A stretch of DNA of 64,000 nt from Desulfopila aestuarii DSM 18488 (GTDB lineage: Bacteria; Desulfobacterota; Desulfobulbia; Desulfobulbales; Desulfocapsaceae). Shown in pieces: positions 46,296 to 55,762 of the stretch. A program made the translations under genes and the position numbers. The notes beneath the pieces are model-generated. The model was given only the letters and a program-made list of their open reading frames with translations. It searched no databases and was not told where the DNA came from. Location: positions 62,001 to 126,000 of the forward strand of contig NZ_FRFE01000015.1 of the NCBI RefSeq assembly GCF_900143695.1, in the 5' to 3' direction. How positions within the stretch are numbered: the first letter of the stretch is position 1; every line of letters starts with the position of its first letter.

Positions 46296-48662
46296 ATGCC
46301 CATCCATAACTCCATTACTCGATCAGCAGCACGGTCCACGCTACTTCGCCAGGTTCTCCTGCTATTGTTGCTTTTCGCTGTCATTTTCATAATGGCTGGC
46401 CAAACATTCGCCCAGTCCAGGCACATCCTGTATTTGAACTCATACCATGTCGGCTACAAATGGTCGGATGAGGAATATCAGGGATTTCTTGATACCCTCG
46501 AACCTTCCAGTGCCAAAATCGCCCTGCACGTCGAATACCTCGACACGAAACGCTTTTCATCGGACGAGCGTTTGGACCAGCTTGCCGAGGCACTTGCCAT
46601 CAAATATCAGGATATTCCCATCGACATGGTGGTCTCCACTGATGACGCCGCCTTCCTGCTCTTAAAGCGCTTCGGCAACACGGTATTTCCCGGTGTCCCG
46701 GTTTTTTTCTGCGGCACCAACTATCTGGACGCCGAGGACCTGCATGATTTACCAAATTTTCACGGTGTCACGGAAAGAGCCGATATCGATGCAACATTTG
46801 CGACAATCCTCGAACTACTCCCCCAAACACTCAATATTTACGTCATTAATGACAGAACGATCACTGGAAAAAGAGTTCACCCTGCTATTGAAAAGGCCAT
46901 GGCGAAATTTCAAGGCCAAGTGAAGTTCACCCTCTGGGAAGATATCTCGATGGCCGAACTCATATCCAGGGTGAATAGCATTCCTCAAGATAGTGTTATT
47001 TTCTACACCTTCTTTTTTCAGGACAAAACAGGTCAAACCTTTGAATATGACCAGGCCATCAGCCTCATATCCCGACAAAGTCCCGTACCAATCTTCGGTG
47101 CCTGGGATTTCAATCTGGGCCTGGGACTGACCGGTGGCATGCTGACCAGCGGATACCAACAGGGCGCGGCGATGGCGGAGATGGTGAGATCCTGGCTGGA
47201 ACGAACTCCGATCACCGAAATTCCACCACTGGCTGAAAGTCCGAACCGTTTCATGTTCGACTACGCACAGCTGACCAGATTCAATATCAATCCCGACAAG
47301 CTGCCGCCAGACAGCCTGATCATCAATCGCCCCATCACCTTTATCCAGAAGCATCAATCCGTTCTTATCACTTCGGGTATATTCATCGCGATCCTGCTTG
47401 TGGTTATCCTTATCCTCACCGTCAATATTTACCGAAGGAGACAGGCTGAAATCGAACTGCGCAGAAGCGAGGAAAATTTCCGTTCAATCTTCAACAACAA
47501 TAACGACGGGCTCTATCAGGCCACAGCAGATGGACGTTTCCTCCAGGTCAATCCGGCACTGGCCAAGATGTTGAAATTCTCGTCCCCGCAGGAAGTGATA
47601 GACCACTTCACTGACATTGACCAACAGCTCTACATCTCACAGTCTCCACGAAAAACACTCACCAATAACTGGGCTAAGGGCGAGCACTCACTCAAGTGTC
47701 GTGATGGTTCAATCATCGATGTCATCGAAAATACCCACACCGTTTATGACCTATATGACAATGTCCTCTATCTGGAGGGTTCAATCACCGATATTTCCGA
47801 ATACAAGAAAACCCAGGAGTTGATATCGCAAACGGAAAAAATTATTTCCCTGGGCGGTGTTGCCGCCGGCATAGCCCACGAAATACGAAGTCCGCTCGCC
47901 TCCATTGTCCAGGGGATTCAGGTGGTGAAAAACCGGATTTTCGACAACAACGAGATGAACATCCAGGCTGCAGTTGATTGCAACTGTACGCTTGACCAGG
48001 TGAGGAGATATGCGGAAAAAAGGGAAATAAAAAAGATGCTGGGCGATATCCATGAAGCGGGCCAGCGGGCTGGTGTAATTATCGAGGATATGCTCTCTTT
48101 CAGCAGAAAAACCATTGGTGACTTTTCCCTGGAGTCACTGGAAAAAATTATAAATCAGGCAATCGCTCTGGCTGAAAAAGACCATGAACTCAAGAGAACC
48201 TATAGCTTCAAATCAATAACGATCAATAAATTGTTCGAGGAGAACATGCCCAAGGTTTACTGCAGTGCCAGCAAGATCCAACAGGTCTTTTTTAATATTC
48301 TCAAAAACGGCGCTGAAGCAATGGGTGATGCAGGAACCAGCTTCCCGACATTTACCATCAGGATCATGCGGGATGGCAAAACTGCCAGGGTGGAGATCGA
48401 AGACAACGGGCCGGGGATGAGCAGCGAGCTGGCCCAGAGAGTTTTCGACCCCTTCTTCACCACCAAGGAGCGGGAAAAGGGCACCGGCCTAGGGCTATCT
48501 GTGTCCTATTTTATTGTCAAAGAAAATCATCATGGCGACCTGCGGGTCTCAACCCAGCCGGATCTCGGCACGACCTTTATTGTCGAATTGCCGCTGGAGC
48601 CGCCTCTGCGCGAACAACAGGAAGCAAAAGAAGAAGAAAAAACAACGAAAATATCTCACTGA
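46296..48662 (+). CDS. Sensor histidine kinase with ABC_sub_bind periplasmic sensor and PAS domain
   Basis: A 788-residue protein. A signal/anchor helix lies at about 18-38. A periplasmic ABC_sub_bind-like module (about 42-345) has HILYLNSYHVGYKWSDEEYQ and VPVFFCGTNYLD, recalling the tandem protein at 28954. A membrane helix (355-378) and a PAS domain (about 390-505) follow. The His box is GGVAAGIAHEIRSPLASIVQ (His528). An enlarged hairpin of about 40 residues containing a CNC motif precedes the second dimerisation helix, and the ATPase domain has GTGLGLSVSYFIV. There is no receiver, so the single receiver at 43915 could be its partner. The C-tail is highly charged. Confidence 0.88.
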   Translation: MPIHNSITRSAARSTLLRQVLLLLLLFAVIFIMAGQTFAQSRHILYLNSYHVGYKWSDEEYQGFLDTLEPSSAKIALHVEYLDTKRFSSDERLDQLAEALAIKYQDIPIDMVVSTDDAAFLLLKRFGNTVFPGVPVFFCGTNYLDAEDLHDLPNFHGVTERADIDATFATILELLPQTLNIYVINDRTITGKRVHPAIEKAMAKFQGQVKFTLWEDISMAELISRVNSIPQDSVIFYTFFFQDKTGQTFEYDQAISLISRQSPVPIFGAWDFNLGLGLTGGMLTSGYQQGAAMAEMVRSWLERTPITEIPPLAESPNRFMFDYAQLTRFNINPDKLPPDSLIINRPITFIQKHQSVLITSGIFIAILLVVILILTVNIYRRRQAEIELRRSEENFRSIFNNNNDGLYQATADGRFLQVNPALAKMLKFSSPQEVIDHFTDIDQQLYISQSPRKTLTNNWAKGEHSLKCRDGSIIDVIENTHTVYDLYDNVLYLEGSITDISEYKKTQELISQTEKIISLGGVAAGIAHEIRSPLASIVQGIQVVKNRIFDNNEMNIQAAVDCNCTLDQVRRYAEKREIKKMLGDIHEAGQRAGVIIEDMLSFSRKTIGDFSLESLEKIINQAIALAEKDHELKRTYSFKSITINKLFEENMPKVYCSASKIQQVFFNILKNGAEAMGDAGTSFPTFTIRIMRDGKTARVEIEDNGPGMSSELAQRVFDPFFTTKEREKGTGLGLSVSYFIVKENHHGDLRVSTQPDLGTTFIVELPLEPPLREQQEAKEEEKTTKISH

Positions 48663-48692
48663 AGCCAAGCAGGCTTCACCGGAATTGCTCCT

Positions 48693-49598
48693 TCATCCTT
48701 TCCCCACACTGCATAACGCACGCTGCCGACGTCGTCTGAGTAATGTTCCTTCCGCCATATAGATAAAAAGTGCACTCCAGATCATTGCAAAACCGGCCAT
48801 TCTTTCTGGCGGAAAGGGTTCATGATAGAGAAATATGCCGAGCAAAAGATTTATGCTGGGAGCGATATACTGCAAAAGACCCAGATGGGTAAGAGATATC
48901 CGCTGGGCGGCGAACCCAAAGAGCAAAAGCGGCAACGAAGTGATGAGGCCCGAGCCCAAAAGAAGCAAGGTCTGGAGAAGATCTCCATGGCCAAAAGCGC
49001 CTCGCCCATCGACCTCCCATGCCAGCAGCACCGCTGCCGCCGGCACAAACAGCACCATCGTCTCCAGACACAGTCCTTCAATAGCCGGAGCTGATACTTT
49101 TTTGTGTAAAAAACCGTAGAGGCCGAAAGAACAGGCCAACGTCAGCGCAATCCAGGGAAACTGCCCATAATAGAAGGTAAGGTACATGACCCCGAAAAGG
49201 GCAATCACCAGCGCCCCGATCTGCCCCGGCCGCAGTCGCTCTGTAAGAAAGATCACCCCAAGCAGCACCGAGACCAGGGGATTAATGAAATAACCAAGAC
49301 TTGCCTCAATGACATAACCGGCATTCACCGCCCAGATATAGAGCAGCCAGTTGCCGGACAAGAGCAGAGCCGCCAGCGAGAAGAGCAGAAGGCTCCGCCT
49401 GTTACGGATAATGGAAACAAGAGACCTGAGTCGGCCCATGAGCAGAATGAGCCCGAGGGTAAAGAACAGGGACCAGACCATACGGTGCAAAAGAATTTCC
49501 TGGGCAGAAACTGCATGAAGTGCTTTCCAGAAAATCGGCAAAATCCCCCAGAGCACATAGGCCCCCACTGCTGCAACTATACCGGTTGAGTATTGCAT
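48693..49598 (-). CDS. rarD: RarD-type EamA transporter
   Basis: A 301-residue protein with ten membrane segments in two EamA repeats. The start is typical of RarD: GIVAAVGAYVLWGILPIFWK, followed by VSAQEILLHRMVWSL and GNWLLYIWAVNAGYVIEASL. RarD-family proteins are putative drug/metabolite exporters linked in name to chloramphenicol resistance; the real substrate is unknown. It lies 43 bp downstream of the CcdA-like gene on the same strand. Confidence 0.9.
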   Translation of the reverse strand: MQYSTGIVAAVGAYVLWGILPIFWKALHAVSAQEILLHRMVWSLFFTLGLILLMGRLRSLVSIIRNRRSLLLFSLAALLLSGNWLLYIWAVNAGYVIEASLGYFINPLVSVLLGVIFLTERLRPGQIGALVIALFGVMYLTFYYGQFPWIALTLACSFGLYGFLHKKVSAPAIEGLCLETMVLFVPAAAVLLAWEVDGRGAFGHGDLLQTLLLLGSGLITSLPLLLFGFAAQRISLTHLGLLQYIAPSINLLLGIFLYHEPFPPERMAGFAMIWSALFIYMAEGTLLRRRRQRALCSVGKG

Positions 49599-49641
49599 AC
49601 CACCATCTACCCTTTCGGAAAGGTTTCAAATAATACCGTGG

Positions 49642-50397
49642 TTACGAATTGAACAGCAGGCCGCTCGAGAACCAGTAATAGAGTATATAGCCACCGGCTG
49701 TCAGCAGGAAAAATGCCGATATAGTATTTATATAGGGAATAATTCTCCGCATGGTACCAAGAACAAACCGTTTTTTCACAAGCGCCATACTCATTGTCAG
49801 AGCATGCATGACAAGCCCCATACCCAGCACGTAGCTGACAAAGCGGAGAAGACCGTCGAGATAGTTGTCCGCAGTGACCGAACTGCCCACTACCGCCAAG
49901 AAAACCGGCAATGTACAACCAAGGGATGTAGCACCAAATGCCAGTCCGAACAGAAAATAGCCCCTGACGTTCATTCGCCGGAAATCGCCCACCCAGTCAA
50001 CCACCTTCGCAGCCGCAGGAAGGGCCACCGATCGCCCAGACAGGATTCGCAAGCCCAGAATAACAAGCACCCCCCCGACACCAACCGCAAACCAGGGGAT
50101 CAACTTCATCAGGTAATAGCCAGTGGCCATAACTGCCGCGCCCACCAAACCGAAAAGCAGCCCGAAACCAACCGTCACCACCAGTGCCACCCAGGTCGCT
50201 TTCATGGCACGTGTTGCCAGGGTCTGACTCGTGTAGTTCTCCTCTTCGGCACCAAGATAAAGAGAGATATAGACCGGTAGCAGAAAAAAGCCGCAGGGGT
50301 TGACCGCTGAGACCATCCCCGCACCGAAGGCGTAGCCCATCGGTAACATCTCGGCTATCTGGCCGACCAACTGACTAACTATTCCCTGAATACCCAT
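49642..50397 (-). CDS. CcdA/DsbD-like thiol-disulfide membrane transporter
   Basis: A 251-residue protein with six to seven membrane segments. AVNPCGFFLLPVYISLYLG and FGATSLGCTLPVFLAVVG carry the paired membrane cysteines of the CcdA/DsbD transmembrane domain. It would pass reducing power from cytoplasmic thioredoxin to periplasmic partners, possibly the TlpA-like protein or cytochrome maturation. The ATG at 50397 gives MGIQGIVSQL; an in-frame ATG at 50412 adds five residues. There is no fused thioredoxin domain. Confidence 0.87.
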   Translation of the reverse strand: MGIQGIVSQLVGQIAEMLPMGYAFGAGMVSAVNPCGFFLLPVYISLYLGAEEENYTSQTLATRAMKATWVALVVTVGFGLLFGLVGAAVMATGYYLMKLIPWFAVGVGGVLVILGLRILSGRSVALPAAAKVVDWVGDFRRMNVRGYFLFGLAFGATSLGCTLPVFLAVVGSSVTADNYLDGLLRFVSYVLGMGLVMHALTMSMALVKKRFVLGTMRRIIPYINTISAFFLLTAGGYILYYWFSSGLLFNS

Positions 50398-50563
50398 TTC
50401 GTATCCTTTCAAATCCCTATCTTGTCTTTGTCTTACCGGTTACATAACAGCACGGTTACCGCAATTTGTCCATATAGATATAGCAATAGCCAGCTCATTG
50501 TACACAACCTTTTTTAGGAAATCCTTAATTTCCAGCACAAGGCTCCACTCTGAACAAATTTTC

Positions 50564-50573
50564 GACCGCGGTC
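50564..50573. promoter_or_regulatory. TetR-type operator 1
   Basis: GACCGCGGTC, a perfect palindrome, lies just upstream of the -35 box of the predicted tetR promoter. A near-identical copy lies 51 bp further on. Such GACC-N2-GGTC sites are typical for TetR-family autoregulators. Confidence 0.65.
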
Positions 50574-50583
50574 AACTTTTATC

Positions 50584-50612
50584 TTGACGCCATGCAACGG
50601 GCAGGGTAAAAG
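50584..50612 (+). promoter_or_regulatory. Predicted promoter of the tetR-RND operon
   Basis: TTGACG (50584-50589), a 17-bp spacer and TAAAAG (50607-50612). It lies exactly between the two GACC-N2-GGTC palindromes, so bound repressor would block polymerase from both sides. Confidence 0.55.
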
Positions 50613-50614
50613 TC

Positions 50615-50624
50615 GACCGTGGTC
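50615..50624. promoter_or_regulatory. TetR-type operator 2
   Basis: GACCGTGGTC differs from operator 1 at one base and lies right after the predicted -10 box, near the start of transcription. Centres of the two sites are 51 bp apart, close to five helical turns, so both lie on the same DNA face. Confidence 0.65.
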
Positions 50625-50655
50625 ATTTTTAACAATTCATCGCAGCAGGAACAAC

Positions 50656-51291
50656 ATGCACCTCACTAGAGAAGCAAAAAAGAAGAAAACCAAGAAGGCT
50701 ATTCTTGCCGCAGCAGTTGAACTCTTCTCCATCAATGGTTTTGAAAAAACCTCCATCTCGCAGCTCGCAAAAACTGCGGGCGTCGGCAAAGGCACTGTCT
50801 ACAGCTATTTCAAAACCAAGCAGGACTTACTGCTGGCCTTCTGCGAAGACGAACTTGAATATATTCATGAACAGCTCAACACCAGAACCAACCAGGATGC
50901 CCCTGTTTTCGAGCAACTGGTAACCGTCTTTATGGCAGAGTTTGAGTATGTTACCAGAAATCCCGAATTCGGCAGACTCTATATGCAGGAAATCGTTTTT
51001 CCCAAAAAACTGCTGGCGGAAAAACACAAGGAAGGTGAAAACAAGTTTTTTGAAATGATATTTCCTATCCTACTGAAAGGGCAGGAACGCGGAGAGATCC
51101 GTCAAGAGTTTGAGTTGCTGCACCTCTGCGGTCATTTTTTTGCCATTTACTTACTGCTGCTTCATGCCTGGTATTCCGATTTCATCGCTACCAGTGAGGC
51201 GGAAGCGGCACTGAGAACACTCTTTACTCAGGCCTTTGTCGGCCTTCAGCCATCAACTGCAACCACCCACCATGCCGAGGCACAATCATGA
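50656..51291 (+). CDS. TetR/AcrR-family regulator of the efflux operon
   Basis: A 211-residue protein. The ATG at 50656 follows AGGAA; a longer frame from 50584 would run through the operators. The N-terminal helix-turn-helix is FEKTSISQLAKTAGVGKGTV followed by YSYFKTKQDLL. The C-terminal ligand domain is helical and variable. It probably represses its own operon through the two palindromes upstream and is released by a pump substrate. Its stop overlaps the adaptor start by 4 bp (ATGA). Confidence 0.9.
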   Translation: MHLTREAKKKKTKKAILAAAVELFSINGFEKTSISQLAKTAGVGKGTVYSYFKTKQDLLLAFCEDELEYIHEQLNTRTNQDAPVFEQLVTVFMAEFEYVTRNPEFGRLYMQEIVFPKKLLAEKHKEGENKFFEMIFPILLKGQERGEIRQEFELLHLCGHFFAIYLLLLHAWYSDFIATSEAEAALRTLFTQAFVGLQPSTATTHHAEAQS

Positions 51292-52439
51292 GTTCTCCTA
51301 CTACTCCTCCCAAATCCCTGCGTGCCAGAACTGTCTACTTTATCTGGAGCAATATGCCGAGATTCGCCCTGTTGATGATGGTGGCACTCATTGTCGTGCT
51401 CTTTTTCGCCATCAAAAAAGAAGGAGAATCCATCGCTGCCAGTAAAGCTGCGGAAATCAGTAGTGAGAAACCGCCGGTCAACGCTGTGACCCTTCTGCTC
51501 ACTCCCAGAGAAATCCAAGACAGGATCAACCTTCCAGGTTCAATCGAGCCGTGGACCGACCTGCAGCTGCTGGCAAAAATCAAGGGCACCGTTACCGAAC
51601 TCCTGGTAAGCGAAGGTGACCGGGTCAACGAAGGTGACATCATCGCCCGGATCGAGGAAGCCGATTACCGTATAGCGCTCGAACGGGCTCGGGCCGCCTA
51701 CAATCAAGCCAAGGCCGATCTTGAGCGTGACAAATCGATCTACTCCAAGGGCATGATCCCGACAGCGGATATCGAAAACCGTCGCACGAATCTGGCCAAA
51801 GCAAAAGCCGATCTGGAAGATGCCGAACTGCAGTATTCCCGCTGCAATATCGTCGCCCCTATGAGTGGAATCATCAAGACGATGGATGCCAAGATCGGTT
51901 TGTTGCTTTCAGTGGGCGACCCCATTGCCAGAATCCTAGAGATTGACCGATTAAAAGGGGTAATCGGCATACCCGAATCCGATGTCAACGCTGTTCGGCC
52001 GCTCACCAGCGTCGAGATGTCCATCCAGGCCCTTGGCGACGAAAAAATCATCGGAAAAAACCAGTTTATTTCCCCCGCTCCCGATTCCGTGGCCCGGCTC
52101 TATGAAATGGAGCTTGCGATCGACAACAGTGACGGTCGTATCCTGCCAGGTATGTTCGTGCGGGCCGATATTGTCAAGAAAACTGTTGCGAATGCCGTGG
52201 TCGTCCCCTTCTACTCCGTTATCTCCCGGAAGAACGAGCATTTTGTCTTTGTGGAAAAAAATGGCGTGGTCGAAAAGCGCAACGTCAAAATGGGCATCAT
52301 GGACGGCTGGATGGTGCAGATCACTACAGGACTTGCCGCCGGTGAAAACCTGGTGGTCGAAGGTCACCGTGATGTCGAGAACGGTCAGCAGGTCAACGTC
52401 ATCAAGGCCCTGACCAATCCCGGGGAGCTGACCTTATGA
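51288..52439 (+). CDS. RND efflux periplasmic adaptor (membrane fusion protein)
   Basis: A 383-residue protein with an N-terminal membrane anchor (about 22-43). A lipoyl/barrel-sandwich half (GSIEPWTDLQLLAKIKGTVT) is followed by VSEGDRVNEGDIIARIEEAD, then a helical hairpin (LERARAAYNQAKADLERDKS), the second lipoyl half (RCNIVAPMSGIIKTM), and beta-barrel and proximal domains (VVVPFYSVISRKNEHFVFVE). It links the RND pump to the outer-membrane channel. It overlaps both neighbours by 4 bp. Confidence 0.92.
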   Translation: MSSPTTPPKSLRARTVYFIWSNMPRFALLMMVALIVVLFFAIKKEGESIAASKAAEISSEKPPVNAVTLLLTPREIQDRINLPGSIEPWTDLQLLAKIKGTVTELLVSEGDRVNEGDIIARIEEADYRIALERARAAYNQAKADLERDKSIYSKGMIPTADIENRRTNLAKAKADLEDAELQYSRCNIVAPMSGIIKTMDAKIGLLLSVGDPIARILEIDRLKGVIGIPESDVNAVRPLTSVEMSIQALGDEKIIGKNQFISPAPDSVARLYEMELAIDNSDGRILPGMFVRADIVKKTVANAVVVPFYSVISRKNEHFVFVEKNGVVEKRNVKMGIMDGWMVQITTGLAAGENLVVEGHRDVENGQQVNVIKALTNPGELTL

Positions 52440-55400
52440 TCATCTCAGATACCGCAGTCCAGAAAAGCACAGCGGTGGCGGTACTGGCCCTGCTGCTCAT
52501 CATCTTCGGCGTGTACTGTTATAAGGTATTGCCCCGGGAGAGCGATCCGGACATCACCATCCCGAACGTCTTTATCTCCACCAACTACCGCGGTGTCTCG
52601 CCTTCCGATATCGAGACCGCCGTCACCATCGAGATCGAAAAGAAGTTAAAGGGACTCGATGGACTCAAGAAGATCAAGTCGGTCAGTTCCGAGGGACTTT
52701 CTTCTATTAATGTGGAGTTTGTAACCGGTACCGATATCGATCAGGCCTTACAAGACGTGAAAGACAAGGTTGATGAGGCTATGGGCGATCTGCCCACCGA
52801 TCTCGATGAGGATCCGTCTGTCTTCGAAGTCAATTTCTCGGAGATGCCCATCGTCGTCTATTCCCTGAGCGGCACCTGCGGCCTGCCCTGCCTCAAAGAT
52901 ATCGCCGATGATTTAAAAGACGATATCGAAGGTATTACGGGTGTGCTGGAGGTGGATGTCACCGGCGGGCTAGAACGTGAAATCCGGGTCGAAGTCTTTC
53001 CTGAAAAACTGGCCTATTACGGGCTTTCTATCGGTTCCCTCCAGCAGGCTGTGGAGAGTGAAAACCAGAATACCTCCGGCGGCAACATCCGTCTTGGCAA
53101 CGGGCGCTTCCAGCTGCGGGTGCCTGGTGAGTTCAAGACCCCTGAAGAGATCTACGGTCTTATTATCGGCACCCACAACGGCCAGCCGGTCTACCTCAAA
53201 AACGTGGCACAGGTGGTTGATGGTTTCAAGGAAGAGACCAGCCGTTCCCGGCTCGACGGCCGCTCGGCGGTAAACCTCTCGGTCAAGAAACGAAGCGGTG
53301 AGAATATTATCAGCATCAGCCGCGATATCGACTCGATCATCGCGGAGAGCAAACTGAGCTGGCCGTCCGGCACATCGATGACCAAGGTCCTCGACAAGTC
53401 ACGGGACATCGAGCTGATGGTGGCCGATCTTGAGAACAACATCCTTTCAGGCCTTGCCCTGGTTATGATCGTCATCTTCCTGACCATGGGTATACGAAAC
53501 GCCCTGCTGGTGAGTCTCGCCATCCCCTTTTCGATGCTGATCTCCTTTACCATCCTCTATGTGATGGGGATCACCCTGAATATGGTTGTGCTGTTCAGCC
53601 TGACCCTGGCACTCGGCATGCTGGTGGATAACGCTATCGTCATCGTCGAGAACATCTATCGCTTCATGCAACAGGGGATAGGCCGTAAAGAGGCTGCCAT
53701 GCGGGCGACCTCCGAGGTCGCCTACCCGGTTATCGGCTCGACGCTCACCACCCTGGCCGCCTTTTTCCCGATGATGTTCTGGCCGGGCATCATGGGCGAG
53801 TTCATGAGCTATCTACCACTCACACTTATCGTCACCCTGACATCAAGCCTGTTCGTCGCGCTGGTCATCAATCCGGCGGCGGCCTCAATGTTTATGAGGG
53901 TCAAGACTCCGGCCGGAGCCGAACCGGTTCCGCGTGAAGTCTCAGATCTGGCTGCGGAAAAACCGGTCGAGATAAAGGGCTTTCTTTTAACCCGTTACGA
54001 AAAGCTCCTCCGCGGCGCTCTCGACAAACCGTTTACCGTCATCGGTCTGGCTTTCTGTGTTCTCTTCCTCATGTTGGAATGCTGGCTGTTGGTAATCGGT
54101 CTTGAAAAACCGATAGAGTTTTTTCCGGAGATCGACCCGAAAGGCATGTACGTGAATATCGATGTGCCGGAAGGCGCTGATATTGACTATATCGATCAGA
54201 TCATCAAGAGGGTGGAGTTCGCCGTAGCCGGTGCCAACCCCGATGCTCTTGATGCCAACGGCAAACCGCTCACTCCTCTTAAGGCTCTGGCCCCCAAAGA
54301 ATATGAGAAACCTGACGGCGAAAAGTATTTCGGACCGAGCGATCTGAAAAACATCAAGAATATCTACATGCGTGGGGTGGTCTCCAGCGGCGGCAGTTCT
54401 TCCTTTTCCGCCAACACCCCAAACCACGTAGGTATCCGCTTTCTGGAGCTGGATGAGCGAGCAGAGTCATCCCATGACACACTGGCGACTATCAGGGATC
54501 GGGTCAAGGATATTCCCGGCGGCAAAATTACCATCGCTATGGAAGAAGAAGGTCCACCCACCGGTGCCCCCATTAATATTGAGATTTCCGGCGAAAATTT
54601 TGCGGTGCTTGGAGAAATTGCCAAACATGTCAAAGACTACCTCAACCGGATCCCCATGGTTGAGGATGTACGCGATGATTTTGTGGAAGGTATCCCTTCG
54701 GTACAGGTGCTGATCGACCGACAGAAGGCAGCCCTCTTCGGACTCACTACCGACGGTGTTGGTTTTGCCTTGAAGAGCGCCTATAACGGCATTGAAGTCT
54801 CGTCGTTTCGCGAAGGTGATGATGATTACGACATCACCGTACAGTTGCAGGAGTCGGACCGTCGAGTCGTCGATATTCTCCATGAGCTGATGCTGCCCAC
54901 CCCATCAGGCCAGTTGGTGCCGCTGTCGACCATCGCCAAAGTGAACTTTGCCGGCTCGATCGGTGACATCAACCGCATCAACAACGAGCGGGTGGTCACT
55001 GTCAAGGCCAATGTCAATGAAACCCAGACCACCGGTCCGGTCAAGCGGGAGGAGGCGGCAAAACTGCTTGAGCAGCTGCCCCTGCCCCCCGGCTACAAGA
55101 TAAAGTTCACCGGAGAGTTTGAGTTTCAACAGGAGTCGCAGGATTTCCTCAGCAAGGCTTTCATGGTGGCGCTGCTCCTGATCTTCCTTATCCTTGTGGT
55201 AATGTTCAATTCGGTGAGCCAGCCCTTTATCATCATGACCTCGGTCATACTCTCGTTAGGCGGTGCCTTCCTCGGGCTCACCCTTTTCAAGTCGCCTTTT
55301 GGTATCATCATGACCGGAGTGGGAGTTATTTCTTTAGCAGGAGTGGTGGTGAATAACGCCATCGTTCTGATTGATTACACCAACAAGTTGCGAGAACGTG

Positions 55401-55762
55401 GCTACAGCCTGCGTGACTCAGTCGTCTTCGCCGGTGCCACCAGGCTGCGGCCGGTACTTCTCACCGCCATCACCACCATCCTCGGCCTGATCCCCATGAT
55501 CACCGGAGTGTCCTACGACTTCCACAGCTGGTCCATCTCCTGGGCCAGCGAGTCTAGCCAATGGTGGCGCTCCATGGCGGTGGTGGTCACCTTCGGTCTG
55601 GTGGTGGCAACAGCACTGACCCTGGTGGTGGTGCCGACAATTTATTATCTCCAGGAACGATTCGGCGCCATCCGCAGTGAACTCATGTCGCGACTGAGCC
55701 GACTGTACTGGAAACCCTACCCCTATCTTGCCGGTGAACAACCCATGGACGAGGAAAAATAA
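52436..55762 (+). CDS. RND-family efflux pump (inner membrane)
   Basis: A 1108-residue protein with the AcrB/MexB superfamily layout: 12 membrane helices and two large periplasmic loops. The N-terminus includes VFISTNYRGVSPSDIETAVT. The fourth helix carries LTLALGMLVDNAIVIVEN, with one Asp as probable proton-relay residue. The second half has FAVLGEIAKHVKDYLNRIPM and GVVVNNAIVLIDYTNKLRER. It is longer than AcrB (1049 aa), partly from extra residues in the first loop region around 590-650. The substrate is unknown. It overlaps the adaptor by 4 bp and the outer-membrane factor by 1 bp. Confidence 0.92.
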   Translation: MIISDTAVQKSTAVAVLALLLIIFGVYCYKVLPRESDPDITIPNVFISTNYRGVSPSDIETAVTIEIEKKLKGLDGLKKIKSVSSEGLSSINVEFVTGTDIDQALQDVKDKVDEAMGDLPTDLDEDPSVFEVNFSEMPIVVYSLSGTCGLPCLKDIADDLKDDIEGITGVLEVDVTGGLEREIRVEVFPEKLAYYGLSIGSLQQAVESENQNTSGGNIRLGNGRFQLRVPGEFKTPEEIYGLIIGTHNGQPVYLKNVAQVVDGFKEETSRSRLDGRSAVNLSVKKRSGENIISISRDIDSIIAESKLSWPSGTSMTKVLDKSRDIELMVADLENNILSGLALVMIVIFLTMGIRNALLVSLAIPFSMLISFTILYVMGITLNMVVLFSLTLALGMLVDNAIVIVENIYRFMQQGIGRKEAAMRATSEVAYPVIGSTLTTLAAFFPMMFWPGIMGEFMSYLPLTLIVTLTSSLFVALVINPAAASMFMRVKTPAGAEPVPREVSDLAAEKPVEIKGFLLTRYEKLLRGALDKPFTVIGLAFCVLFLMLECWLLVIGLEKPIEFFPEIDPKGMYVNIDVPEGADIDYIDQIIKRVEFAVAGANPDALDANGKPLTPLKALAPKEYEKPDGEKYFGPSDLKNIKNIYMRGVVSSGGSSSFSANTPNHVGIRFLELDERAESSHDTLATIRDRVKDIPGGKITIAMEEEGPPTGAPINIEISGENFAVLGEIAKHVKDYLNRIPMVEDVRDDFVEGIPSVQVLIDRQKAALFGLTTDGVGFALKSAYNGIEVSSFREGDDDYDITVQLQESDRRVVDILHELMLPTPSGQLVPLSTIAKVNFAGSIGDINRINNERVVTVKANVNETQTTGPVKREEAAKLLEQLPLPPGYKIKFTGEFEFQQESQDFLSKAFMVALLLIFLILVVMFNSVSQPFIIMTSVILSLGGAFLGLTLFKSPFGIIMTGVGVISLAGVVVNNAIVLIDYTNKLRERGYSLRDSVVFAGATRLRPVLLTAITTILGLIPMITGVSYDFHSWSISWASESSQWWRSMAVVVTFGLVVATALTLVVVPTIYYLQERFGAIRSELMSRLSRLYWKPYPYLAGEQPMDEEK

